Positions 62,445-64,000 of a DNA stretch of 64,000 nt are shown in pieces. The notes below the pieces were generated by a model, which was not told the origin of the DNA, searched no databases, and saw only the letters and a list, made by a program, of their open reading frames with translations. The stretch spans positions 78,220-142,219 of the forward strand of contig JAJDBT010000072.1 of the NCBI GenBank assembly GCA_029261215.1, read 5' to 3'. Source of the DNA: Nitrospirota bacterium (GTDB taxonomy: Bacteria > Nitrospirota > Nitrospiria > SBBL01 > JAADHI01). Position numbers and translations under genes: made by a program. Every line of letters begins with the position of its first letter. Position 1 is the first letter of the stretch.

Positions 62445-63215
62445 TTATTTCACCACGCCAATATCGTTCGCGGCTTTTCCTGAAATCTCATCGGCGGTTT
62501 GCATGGCCTTTTGAGCGGCTTCATAAAGACGCATCACCTGAATCATCGCCACCATCTCTTCTACCGGATTCACGTTCGAGCCTTCAATCGCACCTTGCTG
62601 CATACGGCCTTCAAAAAAAGGCTCGGCTGATCCACTGATCACTTCAAACAATCCCCCGCCCGTTTTTCTCAGATTTTCCGAATTCGACACCGTAAAAATG
62701 GGTAGCAGGTCAATCTCGACCAGCGTCGCTCCCGCCTCGGTGCCTTTCACAGAGATATTTCCGCTCGCGTCAATTGAAACCACACCCGGCGGAAGACTAA
62801 TCGGCCCCCCGCTTCCGACAACCGGATAGCCCCGCATATTGACCAGTTGACCTTCGGCATCCAGTGTAAAATGACCATCACGGGTATAACGCTGACCTTC
62901 CGGTGTTTCCAGGGCAAAAAAACCTTCCCCGTGAATCGCAAGATCCAGCGGTTCACCCGTGACTTGAATCGCACCTTCCGAAAAATCAGTGGACACCTGT
63001 TTGAGTAAGCCGAAAGAAGCATCCGCGCCCAACAGAATGTTGTTTGCCTGAATTTCCGTCCCTGGCGCATCCGTTAATATCGGGGTCAGCGCTTCAAAAA
63101 TGGCCACATCTTTCTTGAATCCGGTCGTGCCGACATTTGCCAGATTATTCGTAATCACTTCCAGTTTTTTTTCTTGTGCCAATGCGCCGGAAAGCACGGG
63201 ATAGATTGAGCTCAT
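62445..63215 (-). CDS. flgF: Flagellar basal-body rod protein FlgF
   Basis: A 256-residue FlgF/FlgG-family protein: MSSIYPVLSGALAQEKKLEVITNNLANVGTTGFKK (in segments) at the start, LDLAIHGEGFFALETPEGQRYTRDG in the middle, EGSNVNPVEEMVAMIQVMRLYEAAQKAMQTADEI at the end. The N terminus (SG..AQE..LE.ITNNLAN) and its position before flgG favour FlgF, the proximal rod. Start of the flgFGAH operon, with a sigma54-type promoter ~45 bases upstream. Confidence 0.92.
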   Translation of the reverse strand: MSSIYPVLSGALAQEKKLEVITNNLANVGTTGFKKDVAIFEALTPILTDAPGTEIQANNILLGADASFGLLKQVSTDFSEGAIQVTGEPLDLAIHGEGFFALETPEGQRYTRDGHFTLDAEGQLVNMRGYPVVGSGGPISLPPGVVSIDASGNISVKGTEAGATLVEIDLLPIFTVSNSENLRKTGGGLFEVISGSAEPFFEGRMQQGAIEGSNVNPVEEMVAMIQVMRLYEAAQKAMQTADEISGKAANDIGVVK

Positions 63216-63257
63216 GCCATCTCCTTAAATCATTAAAACTTATTTCATTGGCTTTAG

Positions 63258-63273
63258 AGCAATTTTCATACCA
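63258..63273 (-). promoter_or_regulatory. Sigma54 promoter of flgF-flgG-flgA-flgH
   Basis: Minus-strand TGGTATGAAAATTGCT, with GG and GC exactly ten bases apart. Nearly identical to the flgI element at 55485-55501. The predicted start lies ~30 bases before the flgF ATG. Confidence 0.75.
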
Positions 63274-63497
63274 TTCTGATTGAGTAAGGGGAATCGATGT
63301 TTTATTCAGTAAAACCTACAAAACATGGGGAAAGTCAGCGTTTTCACCCGGCACTTTTTGCTCAGACCGGCAAAATCTTCCCGGAAGCCGTTATATCCTT
63401 GACAGTAAGGCGCGTCTTGACGTTCAATTAAGTTTTTAAAGAGGAATCATCCTTTCGGAATATCTTCAATTGTCATCGGTCAATAGAGGGGTATATT

Positions 63498-64000
63498 GTG
63501 GGTCTGAAAAAAGAAACTGAACAAAAAGCGACTTTCGCGGGCGGCTGTTTTTGGTGTATGGAAGGGCCTTTTCATGCGCGTGAAGGCGTGATGGATGTGA
63601 TTTCAGGATATACGGGCGGGCCTGAGGTGAATCCCGCTTATGAAGAGGTGGCCTCCGGACAGACACAACACCTCGAAGCCATTCAAGTTACCTTCGATCC
63701 CCAAAAAGTCAGCTATACACAACTGCTCGATATTTTTTGGCAACAGATCGACCCTACAGATGATGGCGGCTCCTTCGCCGATCGCGGCCCGCATTATCGC
63801 AGTGCAATTTTTTATCACGATGAAACACAGAAAACCCAGGCCATTGCCTCAAAAGAAGCGGGAGACGCCTCAGGTCGATACGACAAGCCCATCGTGACGG
63901 AAATTCGGGAGGCCATGCCTTTTTACCGGGCAGAAGACTATCATCAGGATTATTATAAAAAGAATGCCGCCCGATACGCATTTTACAAAGAAGGCTCAGG
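63498..64000 (+). CDS. msrA: Peptide methionine-S-sulfoxide reductase MsrA (cut by window edge)
   Basis: About 167 residues are readable from the GTG at 63498, preceded by GAGGGG. The catalytic GGCFWC motif lies at ~15-20, with YTGG, NPAYEEVASGQTQHLEAIQV and DPTDDGGSFADRGPHYRSAIFY following. MsrA reduces methionine-S-sulfoxide in oxidised proteins. The frame is open at the window end; some relatives carry an MsrB domain after this point, which cannot be judged here. Confidence 0.94.
   Translation, partial: MGLKKETEQKATFAGGCFWCMEGPFHAREGVMDVISGYTGGPEVNPAYEEVASGQTQHLEAIQVTFDPQKVSYTQLLDIFWQQIDPTDDGGSFADRGPHYRSAIFYHDETQKTQAIASKEAGDASGRYDKPIVTEIREAMPFYRAEDYHQDYYKKNAARYAFYKEGS

Overview
The window comes from a motile, diderm (Gram-negative) bacterium with a roughly balanced base composition. 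Diderm markers are an outer-membrane L-ring (flgH), BamD, a periplasmic SurA-type chaperone, an ADP-heptose cytidylyltransferase and an OprP-like porin. The combination of a csrA-fliW pair, sigma54- and sigma28-type flagellar promoters, TPR-SPINDLY glycosyltransferases next to flagellin, a 4-hydroxybenzoate-derived quinone route and a sulfur-carrier/threonine-synthase cluster fits Nitrospirota or a neighbouring phylum (Nitrospinota, Desulfobacterota). This placement is an inference from gene content, not a demonstrated taxonomy.

Left third (1-30 kb), mostly housekeeping. It opens with quinone genes (ubiD fragment, ubiA, ubiC-like, with a formylglycine-generating-enzyme-like lipoprotein between ubiA and ubiC) and a membrane-anchored c-type cytochrome. 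Positions 5.2-9.8 kb hold a compact sulfur-carrier cluster: ThiS-like protein, cysteine synthase, E1-like MoeB, threonine synthase, MoaD-like carrier with a free Gly-Gly end, NIL-domain protein and a second MoeB. It looks like protein-thiocarboxylate-dependent sulfur amino-acid synthesis rather than molybdopterin or thiamine synthesis. Then come an alpha/beta hydrolase, a receiver-PAS-PAS-GGDEF-EAL protein, anmK, a methyltransferase, the tig-clpP-clpX operon, tRNA-Leu(TAG), fabH, bamD, a siroheme-type dehydrogenase, rfaE2, mfd, two parvulin-type proteins, engB, tRNA-Leu(GAG) and an aspzincin-like metalloprotease. The 737-base gap at 29.7-30.4 kb contains DnaA-box-like sites beside a very AT-rich tract.

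Right half (30.4-63.2 kb), almost entirely minus strand and flagellar. From right to left it holds flgF-flgG-flgA-flgH, then an inserted phnD-like/porin/chemoreceptor operon, flgI-flgJ-flgM-flgN-flgK-flgL, a 14-kb operon of sugar and glycosyltransferase genes ending in csrA-fliW, then fliC, flaG, fliD, fliS, fliT. The 14-kb operon encodes CDP-glucose synthesis and 4,6-dehydration, C-methylation, 3,5-epimerisation, reduction, acyl transfer and O-methylation, followed by two GT41 (SPINDLY/OGT-type) proteins. One of these is a ~1,788-residue protein with two complete TPR-GT41 units and a methyltransferase-like domain. The best reading is a flagellin glycosylation system co-transcribed with the CsrA/FliW switch that controls flagellin translation.

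Promoter reading supports a two-tier hierarchy. Sigma54-type -24/-12 elements precede flgF, flgI and the sugar operon. Sigma28-type elements, all with the same 12-base spacing, precede fliC, flgM, the phnD-porin-mcp operon and the GGDEF-EAL gene. The fliC leader carries a textbook-like CsrA hairpin plus a Shine-Dalgarno CsrA site. The window ends in a truncated msrA.
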